A stretch of DNA of 6,587 bases from DATJOJ01 sp035507035 (lineage in GTDB: Bacteria; Acidobacteriota; Terriglobia; Terriglobales; Acidobacteriaceae): NCBI GenBank assembly GCA_035507035.1, contig DATJOJ010000036.1, forward strand, positions 1 to 6,587, in the 5' to 3' direction. The notes beneath the pieces are model-generated. The model worked only from the letters and a program-made list of their open reading frames with translations, made no database searches and had not been told where the DNA came from. Numbering within the stretch: the first letter of the stretch is position 1; every line of letters starts with the position of its first letter. Of this stretch, positions 6,096 to 6,587 are shown one piece after another. Both the position numbers and the translations under genes were made by a program.

Positions 6096-6587
6096 TTGAC
6101 GCGCTGGTACGAGCATCGTTTTCATAACACCACCGCGCTGCGGATGATATTCGTTATCATGCCAAAGCTGCCACGGTTCCTCCATCCCACGGTTGCGGCG
6201 GTTGCGGCGCTGATTTTCTTCCTCATATTGAAGCGGGAACGACGAGCGGTAGCCGGAAATCTGCGGCGGGTTTCGGGCAAGCACGGGCTCGCACTGCAAT
6301 GGAAAGTTTATCGGGTCTTCTATTCGTTCTGCGATCTGATGGTTTCGTATTGTTTCGTGCCGCAGGCCACCCCCTCGCAACTGCTCGACATGCTGGTGGA
6401 CTCCGACGGAGACAGTGCCAAGATTAACCAATGCCTGGCTGCGGGCAACGGGCTCATTGTCTGGACGGCGCACGTGGGGAATTGGGAGTTCGCGTCGCGG
6501 CTGCTCGCAATGTATGGGCCAGTTAACGTGGCGCGAGTAGTCGAGGACAATCCAGCGGAGATCACGCTGCGGAATCTGATGACCAGC
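6096..6587 (+). CDS. LpxL/HtrB-like lysophospholipid acyltransferase, N-terminal part (3' truncated by window)
   Basis: Membrane-associated acyltransferase of the LABLAT/LPLAT type, which transfers an acyl chain from an acyl-ACP or acyl-CoA to a lipid or sugar-lipid acceptor at the inner membrane. The frame is open to the last base (164 codons from TTG 6096). It begins with a Trp/Arg-rich segment (RWYEHRF), then hydrophobic stretches at about 16-22 and 32-45, then KRERRAVAGNLRRVSG, and at 125-131 AHVGNWE, the HX4E motif with His126 and Glu131. In E. coli LpxL the pair is His132/Glu137, so a start at 6096 gives nearly the usual spacing; ATG 6144 or 6159 would place His at 110 or 105 and cut into family-like sequence. 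TTG 6096 also has a weak GCAGG six bases upstream. The start is therefore probable, not certain. With the neighbouring ACP and exporter it probably loads the cluster's acyl product onto a lipid anchor (inference). Confidence 0.85.
   Translation, partial: MTRWYEHRFHNTTALRMIFVIMPKLPRFLHPTVAAVAALIFFLILKRERRAVAGNLRRVSGKHGLALQWKVYRVFYSFCDLMVSYCFVPQATPSQLLDMLVDSDGDSAKINQCLAAGNGLIVWTAHVGNWEFASRLLAMYGPVNVARVVEDNPAEITLRNLMTS

Noticed and set aside
6060..6473. 137-codon minus-strand open frame
   Set aside because: It lies opposite the acyltransferase, whose + frame carries the HVGNWE motif and a family-like N-terminus.

Overview
This window is most likely from a Gram-negative, medium-to-high G+C bacterium. 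It encodes an outer-membrane-type protein with a signal peptide, an RND-type inner-membrane exporter and an LpxL-like acyltransferase. The gene set and the LolA-like/barrel fusion fit an environmental phylum such as Acidobacteriota. That placement is inference from style and gene content, because no rRNA or marker gene is present.

All five recognisable genes read on the + strand in one row. Positions 1-1491 hold the C-terminal part of an MMPL/RND-superfamily exporter whose start lies before the window. Positions 1561-4668 (start uncertain) hold a large exported protein of about 1035 residues. It appears to have three parts: a signal peptide with a poorly recognised N-terminal region, a LolA-like lipid-carrier domain, and a C-terminal beta-barrel-like region. 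Positions 4739-5503 hold a FabG-family 3-oxoacyl-ACP reductase with a complete catalytic tetrad. Positions 5651-5917 hold a small acyl carrier protein with a DSI phosphopantetheine site. Positions 6096-6587 hold the N-terminal part of a lysophospholipid-type (LpxL/HtrB-like) acyltransferase with an HVGNWE motif, cut by the window end.

Together these genes look like part of a cluster that builds an acyl chain on a dedicated ACP (FabG, ACP), transfers it to a lipid or other acceptor (acyltransferase), and moves the product across the periplasm to the outer membrane (MMPL exporter, LolA-like/barrel protein). The combination resembles aryl-polyene and related acyl-lipid clusters. No ketosynthase, dehydratase or AMP ligase is visible here, so the product is unknown.

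Three intergenic stretches are worth attention. Positions 4677-4736 hold four tandem 15-bp units, each starting TTGAC; they also read as a pentapeptide-repeat-like peptide ending in an ATGA overlap with the fabG start. Positions 5504-5650 hold an imperfect stem-loop and a candidate extended -10 promoter before the ACP gene. Positions 5918-6095 hold no recognisable gene but contain stop/start overlaps at both ends and a short direct repeat.
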